Source: Bacteroidota bacterium
GTDB taxonomy: Bacteria > Bacteroidota > Bacteroidia > B-17B0 > Aurantibacillaceae
DNA: 64,000 nucleotides
Direction of reading: 5' to 3'
Assembly: GCA_017303905.1 (NCBI GenBank)
Contig: JAFLBH010000001.1
Location: 1,651,809 to 1,715,808, forward strand
Shown: piece after piece, positions 43,344 through 51,901 of the stretch
How the letters are laid out: every line of letters begins with the position of its first letter
Numbering within the stretch: the first letter of the stretch is position 1
Notes under the pieces: generated by a model
The model's database searches: none
Told to the model about the DNA's origin: nothing
Seen by the model: the letters and a program-made list of their open reading frames with translations, nothing else
Made by a program: the position numbers and the translations under genes

Positions 43344-44819
43344 TTAATAAGCACGGGCAAAAATCACACGCTGCGTACTTGGTTTGCCGCTGTATATACA
43401 TTTGCCGGCCTCTTGTTTATTATTTAGAGGAATGCAACGAATCGTAGCTTTAGTTTCTTCTTTTATTTTTTCTTCTGTTTCGCTTGAGCCGTCCCAATGC
43501 GCGTAAATGAAGCCGCCTTTTTCATCCAAAAGTTTTTTAAACTCATCATAACTGTTTGCCTCATGTGTCATTGCGGTACGACGTTCTAAAGCAATTTTGT
43601 ACAGATTGCTTTGAATATCGTTTAAGAGTTGTTCAATGTAATTTTCAATGCCATCCGCTTTTACGGTTTCTTTGCTTAAGGTATCGCGACGTGCCACTTC
43701 AACAGTTCCATTAGCCAAATCACGCTCTCCAATGGCTACACGAACAGGTACACCCTTTAATTCATATTCTGCAAATTTCCATCCCGGACGTTGAGTATCA
43801 CGATCGTCGTATTTTACGGTAATACCTTTTGCTTTAAGTTTAGCAACAATTTGTAGCGCAGTTTCAGATACTTTTTTCAATCCCTCATCTCCTTTATAAA
43901 TTGGCACTATCACCACTTGGTGCGGTGCTAGTTTTGGAGGAAGTACCAAACCGTTATCATCACTATGGCTCATTACTAAAGCACCCATTAAACGAGTAGA
44001 TACACCCCAGCTTGTTGCCCAAACATAATCTTGATTTCCCTCTTTGGTAGCAAACTTTACGTCAAATGCTTTAGCGAAATTTTGTCCTAAGAAATGAGAA
44101 GTGCCGGCTTGTAACGCTTTACCATCTTGCATTAAAGCTTCAATACAATAAGTGTCTAATGCGCCTGCAAATCTTTCGTTGGCAGTTTTTACACCTTTAA
44201 TTACCGGAACAGCCATCCAATTCTCAACAAAATCAGCGTATACATCCAACATTTTTTTTGTTTCTTCAATAGCTTCTTCAGCTGTTGCGTGTGCAGTATG
44301 ACCTTCTTGCCATAAAAATTCTGCTGTACGTAAAAACAAACGTGTTCGCATTTCCCAACGCACAACGTTAGCCCATTGATTAACTAAAATAGGAAGATCA
44401 CGATAGCTTTGAATCCATCCTTTGTAGGTATTCCAAATAATTGTTTCGGAAGTTGGACGAACAATAAGTTCTTCTTCTAATTTAGCATCGCTATCCACAA
44501 CTATGCCGCCACCATTCGCATCATTTTTTAAACGGTAATGAGTTACAACAGCACATTCCTTAGCAAAGCCATCCACGTGAGACGCTTCCTTGCTGAAAAA
44601 AGATTTTGGAATGAATAAAGGAAAATAGGCATTTACATGCCCCGTATCTTTAAACATTTTATCCAAGGTTTGTTGCATTTTTTCCCAAATGCCATAACCG
44701 TAAGGTTTAATTACCATACAACCACGTACGGCACTATGGTCGGCTAAATCTGCTTTTACCACTAAATCATTGTACCATTTACTGTAATCTTCGGCGCGTG
44801 TAGCGAGTTCTTTACTCAT
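43344..44819 (-). CDS. proS: Prolyl-tRNA synthetase (archaeal/eukaryotic-type)
   Basis: ProRS charges tRNA-Pro. The 491-residue protein belongs to the shorter, type 3 form without the bacterial editing insertion: [15 protein letters not shown] (motif 1 region), [13 protein letters not shown] and [27 protein letters not shown] (motif 2), and [21 protein letters not shown] leading to the anticodon-binding domain. The C-terminus ends in IFARAY with the aromatic residue typical of this form. This type is usual in Bacteroidota. Confidence 0.96.
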   Translation of the reverse strand: MSKELATRAEDYSKWYNDLVVKADLADHSAVRGCMVIKPYGYGIWEKMQQTLDKMFKDTGHVNAYFPLFIPKSFFSKEASHVDGFAKECAVVTHYRLKNDANGGGIVVDSDAKLEEELIVRPTSETIIWNTYKGWIQSYRDLPILVNQWANVVRWEMRTRLFLRTAEFLWQEGHTAHATAEEAIEETKKMLDVYADFVENWMAVPVIKGVKTANERFAGALDTYCIEALMQDGKALQAGTSHFLGQNFAKAFDVKFATKEGNQDYVWATSWGVSTRLMGALVMSHSDDNGLVLPPKLAPHQVVIVPIYKGDEGLKKVSETALQIVAKLKAKGITVKYDDRDTQRPGWKFAEYELKGVPVRVAIGERDLANGTVEVARRDTLSKETVKADGIENYIEQLLNDIQSNLYKIALERRTAMTHEANSYDEFKKLLDEKGGFIYAHWDGSSETEEKIKEETKATIRCIPLNNKQEAGKCIYSGKPSTQRVIFARAY

Positions 44820-44984
44820 ACTGTATTGTTAAATATGTTAATTCTAATGTTACTAAATCTGTTTAAAAGTACCACTTATATAAAATCTGTGAATTACAAG
44901 AGATTTGGTATAAGTTTTGTAAATTTACATAATAAATCTCCGCGCAAAGTTAATTTTTTAAACCTATTATTACACGTTAAGCAC

Positions 44985-46217
44985 ATGAAAAAGGTTATAA
45001 TCATAGCGGGCATTACTTCACTGGTATTTGGCGCTTGTACTAACATGAAAAAGGCGACTTATAACGATGATGTTTATGTTGACCCTAAAGAAGAAAAGTT
45101 AGAACGGGAGCGTTTGGCTGCGGAGCGCAAGAAAAAGCAAGAGGAAGAAGAGAAAAAACGCAAAGAAGAGGAATTAGCTGCACAAAAGGCGAAGGATGAT
45201 GCAAATCCTGCTTATAAAGATCCTGTTTACGATAAAGACGATTATTACGATTACCAATACGCATCGCGTTTACGTCGTTTTAATAATTCGGTGAATGGAT
45301 TAGGTTACTACGACGATTATTACACTAACTATTATTGGTATAACTATAATCCTGCTTATTACGGAGCGAGTATTTATTCGAGCTATAATTGGTGGGGACC
45401 ATCTTATTGCGGCCCATCTTACGGTTTCGGAATGGGTTACAACTGGGGTAGTCCGTACTATGGTTATGGATATAATCCTTATGGATACAGTCCGTATTTC
45501 GGATACAACGATCCATACATGATGGGATATTACAACGGTTATAATCAAGGTTTTTATAACGGACTTTATGGCTACCCTTATTATGGTTACAATAATCCGT
45601 ACTACGGTGGAGGATGGGGTTATTTCAATAGTTTAGACGCGAATAGCGGATACAGTAAGGCAACCTATGCACCTCGTTCTTCTCATGGTGGCGGAAACAG
45701 CGGACGAATTTCTAATCCCGGCTTGAATAATGCTGACGGTTTTAAGGCGCAATACATTAAAAACGTACTAGAGAATCAATCCAACACACCGAAGTTTACT
45801 GAGGTTTCAAAACCGGTTAAATCTGTGAAGTCATACGATGCAAATCCTTCCGGATTAACGCCAATTGAAAATAATAATAGCGGTGAAATTAAACCGAGAG
45901 TTAATCCTGCCTATCAGCCGGAAAAGCAACCGGTGCGTGATGTGAAATCGACAAGTCCGGAAATTTATACGCCGGAGCCGATAAAAAATAATCCGGTAAA
46001 AACACCCTATGAAACGCAGCCGGTAAAACAGCCTCCGGTAAAAAGTGAACCTATAAAGCAGCAGCCAATAAAAATGGATCCGCCAAAGAAGAGCTTTGAA
46101 AATAATTCGCAACCCAACTTTAACAGTGGCGGATTCAATTCAGGCGGTTCTAGTAACAGTGGTGGTTCAACACCTCGCACAAGCGGAGGTTCAGGAGGAA
46201 GTAACAGACCTCGTTAA
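44985..46217 (+). CDS. Tyr/Gly/Asn-rich lipoprotein
   Basis: A 410-residue lipoprotein of no recognised family. Start ATG 44985 gives MKKVIIIAG and a lipobox ending LVFGAC (Cys18); the frame is open 53 codons further upstream, without a signal. Order: a highly charged helix (about 37-70, ERERLAAERKKKQEEEEKKR), an aromatic low-complexity stretch (about 85-220) built of YG, NPYY and GYN motifs, then a Pro/Ser/Gly-rich tail with repeated PVK-type motifs. The tail suggests an extended or wall-spanning part. It lies 18 bases before the FadL-like gene. Confidence 0.8.
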   Translation: MKKVIIIAGITSLVFGACTNMKKATYNDDVYVDPKEEKLERERLAAERKKKQEEEEKKRKEEELAAQKAKDDANPAYKDPVYDKDDYYDYQYASRLRRFNNSVNGLGYYDDYYTNYYWYNYNPAYYGASIYSSYNWWGPSYCGPSYGFGMGYNWGSPYYGYGYNPYGYSPYFGYNDPYMMGYYNGYNQGFYNGLYGYPYYGYNNPYYGGGWGYFNSLDANSGYSKATYAPRSSHGGGNSGRISNPGLNNADGFKAQYIKNVLENQSNTPKFTEVSKPVKSVKSYDANPSGLTPIENNNSGEIKPRVNPAYQPEKQPVRDVKSTSPEIYTPEPIKNNPVKTPYETQPVKQPPVKSEPIKQQPIKMDPPKKSFENNSQPNFNSGGFNSGGSSNSGGSTPRTSGGSGGSNRPR

Positions 46218-46235
46218 TTTTAATTCGGTTTTATT

Positions 46236-47741
46236 ATGAAAACAAAATATTTTGCAATTGCTCTGGCATTGTTAAGCGGCTACAGCTTTGCTCAAAACGA
46301 TTTGGATGCTTTGCGTTATTCGCAAACAAATATTGGTGGTACTGCTCGCTTTATCAGCATGGGCGGTGCGTTCGGAGCCTTAGGTGCTAACATTAGTTGT
46401 ATGAGTCAGAATCCGGCCGGACTTGGTGTTTATCGTAAAGGTGAGATGAATATTTCACCGGGACTCAGATTTACCACCATCACCGGAACTCACAATGGAA
46501 ACGAGTTGAAGAACTTTAAACCCGGTTTCTTATTTAATGGTTTAGGAATGGTGGCGGCATGGGAAGGCACACAGAATAAAGATAACCGTCATTCCGTTGG
46601 ATTTGCGTTTAATCAATTAGCCAATTTTAATCAGAATATTTCCCTTGGCGGATATTCTCAAAATAAATCTATTGCAAACGATTTATTGGCTAATGCCGGA
46701 AATGCAAATCCAAATAATCTGGATCCTTCTTATAGCGGACTTGCATTTAATACCTATTTGCTGGATACAATTGACGGGCAATATTATTCGTTCACGAATG
46801 ATAAATTTAATTTATATCAGCGTAAGTATATCCAAACAACAGGACGAATGAATGAGTTTGCCCTTGCATATGCTTATGGATATCAAGACAAGTTATACAT
46901 TGGCGCCAGTTTGGGAATTCCATCCATCAGTTACAATCATTCTTCAACTTATTCTGAAAGTGACGATAAAGATTCTCTTTACATCAATTATAATGGTTCA
47001 ACATTTAGTACGTCTTATGATTATAACGTGTATTATTACCCCGGTTTAGGAGGGTTTGAATCCATGTCGTACAACGAAACATATAAAACTTCGGGTCGTG
47101 GTTATAATTTGAAGCTTGGAATATTATATCGTGTCAATGAGTTTCTTCGTGTGGGCGCACACTATCATACACCAACTGTTTTAAATCTGACTGATACTTA
47201 CAGTTATAAAATGACGACAAAATTTGATGAAGGCGATTCGTATGATTTTACCTTTCCTGAAAATGGCGGCGTGTATAAGTATGTTATCATTACGCCAATG
47301 CGTTATGGCGCCAGTTTAGGTTTTATTTATAAGAAAATGTTTGTTGTAGGATTGGATTATGAAGGTGTGAATTACGGACAAGCTACCATCTTAGGTTCGG
47401 AAGCCGGCGCATTTAGCGATGTAAATAATACCATTAGCGATAAGTATACAACGGCTCACAACATTAGAGTAGGAACAGAAATTAATTTAAATCCAATTGT
47501 AATTCGTTTGGGTTACGCATCTCTTGGTAGTCCGTTTGGCGATACATTTACCGGAAAATTTGTAAGAAATTCTTATAGTGGAGGAATTGGTTTTAGAAGT
47601 AATAACTGGACCTTTGATTTCGGATTAGTAAGGCAAATGTATAATGAAGATTATTACATGTATAATCCTAAATACGTAAACAGGAGCGATATTAAATTTT
47701 CTGGCACGAATTTTGTTTGTACAGTAGGACTAAAGTTCTAG
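46236..47741 (+). CDS. OmpP1/FadL/TodX-family outer-membrane transport protein
   Basis: A 501-residue outer-membrane beta-barrel. Signal peptide to about residue 19 (GYSFAQ), then the family's N-terminal hatch motif: LRYSQTNIGGTARFISMGGA and FGALGANISCMSQNPAGLGV. The barrel strands follow and the last residue is Phe (CTVGLKF), the usual BAM signal. FadL-type proteins admit hydrophobic compounds; the substrate here is unknown. It is probably co-transcribed with the preceding lipoprotein and followed by a strong terminator. Confidence 0.9.
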   Translation: MKTKYFAIALALLSGYSFAQNDLDALRYSQTNIGGTARFISMGGAFGALGANISCMSQNPAGLGVYRKGEMNISPGLRFTTITGTHNGNELKNFKPGFLFNGLGMVAAWEGTQNKDNRHSVGFAFNQLANFNQNISLGGYSQNKSIANDLLANAGNANPNNLDPSYSGLAFNTYLLDTIDGQYYSFTNDKFNLYQRKYIQTTGRMNEFALAYAYGYQDKLYIGASLGIPSISYNHSSTYSESDDKDSLYINYNGSTFSTSYDYNVYYYPGLGGFESMSYNETYKTSGRGYNLKLGILYRVNEFLRVGAHYHTPTVLNLTDTYSYKMTTKFDEGDSYDFTFPENGGVYKYVIITPMRYGASLGFIYKKMFVVGLDYEGVNYGQATILGSEAGAFSDVNNTISDKYTTAHNIRVGTEINLNPIVIRLGYASLGSPFGDTFTGKFVRNSYSGGIGFRSNNWTFDFGLVRQMYNEDYYMYNPKYVNRSDIKFSGTNFVCTVGLKF

Positions 47742-47802
47742 TGATTGTTAGTTAGTAGAACTTTCATTTAAACCTCATGGGGATGGGAAATAAATGAAAC
47801 AG

Positions 47803-47828
47803 AAATCCGGGTTTAGCCCGGATTTTTT
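47803..47828 (+). terminator. Terminator after the FadL-like gene
   Basis: AAATCCGGG-TTTAG-CCCGGATTT followed by a T-run. Confidence 0.85.
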
Positions 47829-47864
47829 GTTTTCAATCCGTGCTTATTTGTTTAATTTTAAAGC

Positions 47865-48173
47865 ATGGTATTTGATGTACATATTTTTGTTTGCACCAAT
47901 CAACGCACAGGAACAGAACGATTGAGTTGCGGAGAAGCACATGGATTAGATCTGGTAACAGAGTTTAAAAAACAAATTAAAGACTTAAATGTAAACTTGA
48001 ATATCCGGGCACAACGCGCTGGGTGTTTGGGAATTTGTGATTTCGGTCCAACTGTTGCTGTTTATCCTGAAGGCATTTTTTATGTAGGAGTAAAAAAGGA
48101 AGATGTAACAGAAATTGTACAATCTCACATCGTAAATAAAAAACCGGTAGAGCGTTTATTATTGAAAAAATAA
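47865..48173 (+). CDS. Thioredoxin-like [2Fe-2S] ferredoxin-domain protein
   Basis: A 102-residue protein of the thioredoxin-like ferredoxin family. The four cluster ligands are visible: Cys10 (HIFVCTNQR), Cys22 (RLSCGEAHG), and Cys54/Cys58 (AGCLGIC). The rest (GPTVAVYPEGIFYVGV) matches the family fold. It could carry electrons or serve as a cluster-bound regulatory subunit; no redox enzyme is adjacent. The next gene starts on its stop (overlap of one base). Confidence 0.9.
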   Translation: MVFDVHIFVCTNQRTGTERLSCGEAHGLDLVTEFKKQIKDLNVNLNIRAQRAGCLGICDFGPTVAVYPEGIFYVGVKKEDVTEIVQSHIVNKKPVERLLLKK

Positions 48174-48529
48174 TGAGTGATCAGGTTCCGGATATAATTA
48201 CAGGGATATCAAAACCCGATTTGTTTGAGAAATTCAAACAACAATTACAAAAAGACTTTGAATCTTGCGGTGTGAATGGAGAATTTTCTGCTTCACTTAC
48301 TGCCAATTATGATTCCATTCATGCGAGATTAGTAAAAGAGTTGTCTCAAATTTCTAAAACCACGTCTTCAAAAATCAACGAATTACTGTATCGAATTGAT
48401 ATCAGTGAACAGCAATTAAAAAAGTTGAGTACGTTTAAGCCTGAGGAAGATCTAGTTTCCATAATGGCTGAATTAATTATAAAAAGAATTCTGCAAAAAA
48501 TAGTGTATAAAGAATTTTATAAATCATGA
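48173..48529 (+). CDS. Small helical protein of unknown function
   Basis: A 118-residue acidic, helix-rich protein without signal peptide or recognised motif. It has a likely coiled segment (NELLYRIDISEQQLKKLST) and a hydrophobic C-terminus (VSIMAELIIKRILQKIVY). It sits between the ferredoxin-like gene and an acetyltransferase gene with 1- and 4-base overlaps, which supports it being translated. It looks like other Bacteroidota hypotheticals found beside such ferredoxins, but I cannot assign a role. Confidence 0.75.
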   Translation: MSDQVPDIITGISKPDLFEKFKQQLQKDFESCGVNGEFSASLTANYDSIHARLVKELSQISKTTSSKINELLYRIDISEQQLKKLSTFKPEEDLVSIMAELIIKRILQKIVYKEFYKS

Positions 48530-48996
48530 GTAACATTGTTATAAGAAGAGGCACCGAATCGGATATTTCCGCGGCAGTTGGATTAGTAAAGGAATTAGCA
48601 GCGTACGAAAAAGCGCCTGATGAGGTAGAAGTAAGTGTGGAAGAAATGAAAAACTGGGGCTTTGGAAAAAACAAGGTGTTTGATTTTTTTGTGGCGGAAG
48701 AGAACGGAATAATAATCGGAATTGCTTTATATTATTACAAATACTCAACCTGGAAAGGTAAGTGCATGTTTTTGGAAGATATCATTGTAACGGAGTCACA
48801 ACGAGGCAAGGGTATAGGCAAGCTGTTGTTTGATGAAATTGTTAAAGTAGCCAAAGCCGAAAAGGTACGCCGATTGGAATGGCAAGTTTTAGAATGGAAC
48901 GAACCGGCGATTAACTTCTATAAAAAATATAATTCTGTATTGGATGATGAGTGGATTAATTGCAAACTAACGAATCATCATTTAGAGAAAATGTAA
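48526..48996 (+). CDS. GNAT acetyltransferase (diamine/polyamine acetyltransferase-like)
   Basis: A 156-residue GNAT enzyme close in pattern to spermidine/spermine N1-acetyltransferases: IRRGTESDISAAVGLVKELA, GKCMFLEDIIVTESQRGKG with the acetyl-CoA loop RGKGIGKLL, RLEWQVLEWNEPAINFYKKY, and DDEWINCKL at the end. The substrate is inferred from family resemblance only. It overlaps the upstream gene by 4 bases. Its stop is immediately followed by the stop of the convergent gene. Confidence 0.88.
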   Translation: MSNIVIRRGTESDISAAVGLVKELAAYEKAPDEVEVSVEEMKNWGFGKNKVFDFFVAEENGIIIGIALYYYKYSTWKGKCMFLEDIIVTESQRGKGIGKLLFDEIVKVAKAEKVRRLEWQVLEWNEPAINFYKKYNSVLDDEWINCKLTNHHLEKM

Positions 48997-49614
48997 TTAG
49001 TTCTCATTCGTATTAATTAAGCATTTCGGAATAAACCATTTTTTAGTGTAGAGTTTCAAATCAATCAACTCGCCGTTGCATTTGAGGTAATTGCCATTTT
49101 TATCACGTTTAAAATAAACCGCGTTGCCGGCTAATACAGCAGTCAGACAAATAGCACTTAATTCTTCCGGATTTTTTTCTTTGTACTTTATTCCTGTTTC
49201 AATACCTAAATAATTATTTTGTAAATCCATAACGCTTGACAGGCTATCCGCTAATTCGCCGTCTTCTTTTTTTGCTTTCAAAAAGTTCTTATAATTTCCT
49301 TTCTCGTGCGCCATACCGAGTTTCAAGACTTTTTTCGCTTTTACTTTTTGGGCAAAAGCGGCCATGAAAAATATATGACGGAATGCGTCTAATTTCCCGC
49401 CATTATCAAAGCTGTCCGGCATATTTTTGCGTTTTAGCTGCTCATAAATTGGCTTCGCTTCTTTGTAAATTTTCCGCACTTTGAGTGCAGCGAAGGGATG
49501 AAATACGGCCCATTTTTTTTCGGCTGCCGATCTGGAACCAAAGGATTGTGCGCTCGAATAGAGTAAAACGAACAAAAAATAATATGTGAGAATTTTTCTC
49601 AATTGTCTTCCCAA
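48997..49614 (-). CDS. Exported DUF6973-like protein
   Basis: A 205-residue protein with an N-terminal signal peptide or membrane anchor (YYFLFVLLYSSAQ). The conserved block is GGKLDAFRHIFFMAAFA, then KVLKLGMAHEKGN, and DLQNNYLGIETG. The Asp-Ala-Phe-Arg-His and Ala-His-Glu pattern matches DUF6973, which has no known activity; the spaced His/Glu residues could bind metal. It is a single gene, abutting the GNAT gene tail to tail. Confidence 0.75.
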   Translation of the reverse strand: MGRQLRKILTYYFLFVLLYSSAQSFGSRSAAEKKWAVFHPFAALKVRKIYKEAKPIYEQLKRKNMPDSFDNGGKLDAFRHIFFMAAFAQKVKAKKVLKLGMAHEKGNYKNFLKAKKEDGELADSLSSVMDLQNNYLGIETGIKYKEKNPEELSAICLTAVLAGNAVYFKRDKNGNYLKCNGELIDLKLYTKKWFIPKCLINTNEN

Positions 49615-49680
49615 AACGAATTAACATAAAAATGTTGATAATACAATCTCTTCATAAAGTTTGAAGCCTTCTATTATAGC

Positions 49681-49688
49681 TATTTTTG
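49681..49688 (+). promoter_or_regulatory. -7 element for the small gene at 49695
   Basis: TATTTTTG is an exact TAnnTTTG match with 6 bases to the ATG. Confidence 0.4.
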
Positions 49689-49694
49689 TGAAAT

Positions 49695-49970
49695 ATGTCA
49701 TTCAAAGGCGATTTATTAAAAAAGATTTTTTCAAAGGAACTTGGCTCCGGATTAGTTGAGAGTATTAATGATTTACGTGATAAGGAGTTTAGTGGAGCTA
49801 AATTAAGCCCTGAAGAGCGTTTTGCTCTCTCTACCTTTGATAATTACCGAATAAAAATCTTAAACGCGCAAGAAAATGAAGCTGATTTCCACCAGCAATA
49901 TCGTCAGTTACAGGTTATTGCTAACCTTAGCGATTGGCGAGAGTTTCTAAAAGAGGAATACACAAAATAA
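49695..49970 (+). CDS. Small conserved-looking protein of unknown function
   Basis: A 91-residue cytosolic protein with no recognised domain. It is helical and charged: MSFKGDLLKKIFSKELGSG, SPEERFALSTFDNYRIKIL, ending SDWREFLKEEYTK. Evidence that it is real is the close promoter match just upstream, a start well placed to it, and ordinary codon use. It precedes fbp by 87 bases and fbp has its own promoter element. I cannot assign a function. Confidence 0.65.
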   Translation: MSFKGDLLKKIFSKELGSGLVESINDLRDKEFSGAKLSPEERFALSTFDNYRIKILNAQENEADFHQQYRQLQVIANLSDWREFLKEEYTK

Positions 49971-50028
49971 GTAGTCTTATTTTCTGCTACTTTCATCTAA
50001 ATCCTTTTCAGTTTACCAAGTATTTTAA

Positions 50029-50036
50029 TACATTTG
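50029..50036 (+). promoter_or_regulatory. -7 element for fbp
   Basis: TACATTTG is an exact match, with a weaker TTTC 19 bases upstream and the ATG 22 bases beyond. Confidence 0.45.
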
Positions 50037-50057
50037 AATTAATTCAAATTAACCTCT

Positions 50058-51077
50058 ATGAACGTTAAAACTTTAGGTCAGTTTATTATTGAAAAACAGG
50101 CCGATTTTCCTTACGCTAAAGGCGAACTTTCCAGATTATTAAGAGATATAGGTATTGCTTCCAAAATCGTTAACCGTGAAGTAAGTAAAGCGGGATTGGC
50201 AGAAATCTTGGGTGAAACCGGCGATACAAATGTTCAAGGGGAAAAAGTAAAAAAACTAGACGTATTCGCGAACGAACAGTTTATTGCGGCGTTAAAAGCC
50301 GGCGGTGAAGTTTGTGCCATTGCCAGCGAAGAAAATGAAGATATTATTCCAATTGAAAATGAGATTTCAAAAAACGCAAAATACGTTGTTGCTATCGATC
50401 CTTTAGATGGTTCTTCGAATATTGACGTGAATGTTTCCATTGGTACAATTTTCTCAATTTACCGTCGTGTTACGTTAAGTGGTCCCGGTACGATTGAAGA
50501 TTTCATGCAAAGAGGAACCGAGCAAGTTGCCGCAGGTTATGTGATTTATGGTTCATCTTGTATGATGGTTTATACCACCGGAAAGGGTGTTAACGGATTT
50601 ACTTTAGATCCAAGTATTGGTGAATTTTGTTTATCACATCCAAACATGAAAACTAAGGCGAACGCAAATATTTATTCCGTTAATGAAGGAAATTATTTGC
50701 ATTTCCCTGATGGTGTAAAAAAATACATTAAGTATTGTCAGGAAGAAGACAAAGCAACCAATCGTCCATATTCATCTCGATACATTGGTTCAGGCGTTGC
50801 AGATATTCACCGCAATTTAATTTCTGGCGGTATTTACATTTATCCTACAACTACAAAATCTCCGAATGGAAAATTACGTTTGTTGTATGAGTGTAATCCA
50901 TTAGCATTTATTGTTGAGCAGGCGGGAGGTAAAGCTACCGACGGTAAAACGCGCATCATGGAGAAGGACCTTAAAGAATTGCATCAACGCACGCCGTTGT
51001 TTTTAGGTAGCGCAGAAATGGTTGAGAAGGCTATGGAATTTATGGCTAAATACGCCGAAGAAAGCGTGCAAAAGTAA
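50058..51077 (+). CDS. fbp: Class I fructose-1,6-bisphosphatase
   Basis: FBPase hydrolyses fructose-1,6-bisphosphate in gluconeogenesis. The 339-residue protein has ASEENEDII for metal binding, the signature [48 protein letters not shown], and the family C-terminal motif [22 protein letters not shown]. The length is standard. It is followed after 3 bases by the RsmI-like methylase. Confidence 0.97.
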   Translation: MNVKTLGQFIIEKQADFPYAKGELSRLLRDIGIASKIVNREVSKAGLAEILGETGDTNVQGEKVKKLDVFANEQFIAALKAGGEVCAIASEENEDIIPIENEISKNAKYVVAIDPLDGSSNIDVNVSIGTIFSIYRRVTLSGPGTIEDFMQRGTEQVAAGYVIYGSSCMMVYTTGKGVNGFTLDPSIGEFCLSHPNMKTKANANIYSVNEGNYLHFPDGVKKYIKYCQEEDKATNRPYSSRYIGSGVADIHRNLISGGIYIYPTTTKSPNGKLRLLYECNPLAFIVEQAGGKATDGKTRIMEKDLKELHQRTPLFLGSAEMVEKAMEFMAKYAEESVQK

Positions 51078-51080
51078 ATC

Positions 51081-51788
51081 ATGCCATCAGGCACTTTATA
51101 TCTTATACCTGTTCCCATCAGCGAAACGGATTTAAGTTTGGTTGTTCCAAATTATAATTCTGAGCTGGTTAATTCTCTTACCAATTTTATTGCAGAAGAT
51201 GCAAAAAATGCCCGTCGTTTTTTAAAACAATGTAATTACGCTGATATTTCTAAAGCTGAAATTGCGGAGCTGAATGAACACACTAAATCTAACTCAGTTT
51301 CTGAACTAATTAAGCCATTAATAGAGGGAAAAAATGTTGGTTTACTCAGTGATGCGGGGTGTCCGGGCATAGCTGATCCGGGAGCGGATGTTGTAAAATT
51401 AGCGCATCAGAAAAACATTGTTGTTAAACCGTTAATAGGTCCGAGCTCCATTGTTTTGAGTATTATGGCAAGTGGTTTTAACGGACAAAATTTCGCTTTT
51501 GTGGGTTATCTTCCCATTGAAAAACCGCAACGCAGCAAAAGAATAAAGGAACTTGAAAGCTTGGCGTTAAAAAGTAATCAGGCGCAGTTTTTTATTGAAA
51601 CGCCATATAGGAACGGCCAACTTTTCGATGATTTAATTCAAACCTTGCAACCAGAAACGCTTTTATTTATTGGAATTAACCTTACTTCATCATCTGAAAA
51701 ACTTGTATCAAAATCGGTTAAAATGTGGAAGCAGACACCTAAGCCTGATTTTCATAAAATCCCGGCGGTTTTTGGTATTTATAGGTAA
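51081..51788 (+). CDS. RsmI-like tetrapyrrole-methylase-fold methyltransferase
   Basis: A 235-residue SAM-dependent methyltransferase of the RsmI branch. LLSDAGCPGIADPGADVV and PLIGPSSIVLSIMASGF are canonical for SAM binding, as is FVGYLPIEKPQR. True RsmI, which modifies 16S rRNA C1402, begins with a strongly conserved ATPIGNL-type loop. Here the loop reads TLYLIPVPISETD, and the protein is shorter than RsmI (about 280), lacking its C-terminal end. It therefore looks like the second, diverged RsmI paralogue seen in Bacteroidota, with unknown target. Confidence 0.82.
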   Translation: MPSGTLYLIPVPISETDLSLVVPNYNSELVNSLTNFIAEDAKNARRFLKQCNYADISKAEIAELNEHTKSNSVSELIKPLIEGKNVGLLSDAGCPGIADPGADVVKLAHQKNIVVKPLIGPSSIVLSIMASGFNGQNFAFVGYLPIEKPQRSKRIKELESLALKSNQAQFFIETPYRNGQLFDDLIQTLQPETLLFIGINLTSSSEKLVSKSVKMWKQTPKPDFHKIPAVFGIYR

Positions 51789-51901
51789 AAAATCCCCTTC
51801 CATCAATTTATTTAGATTTTTAGACGACAAAAACGGTTTTTTTCTTCTTGTCATTTCGGTGATTTTTATTAAATTAGATACCGTTAATTTAACTGAAAAT
51901 T

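Noticed and set aside
44826..44984. N-terminal extension of the Tyr-rich lipoprotein
   Set aside because: The lipobox signal begins at 44985; the extension would bury it and looks like non-coding AT-rich sequence.
45300..45548. Ile/Val-rich antisense ORFs opposite the Tyr-rich lipoprotein
   Set aside because: A by-product of Tyr/Gly/Asn codon repetition on the coding strand.
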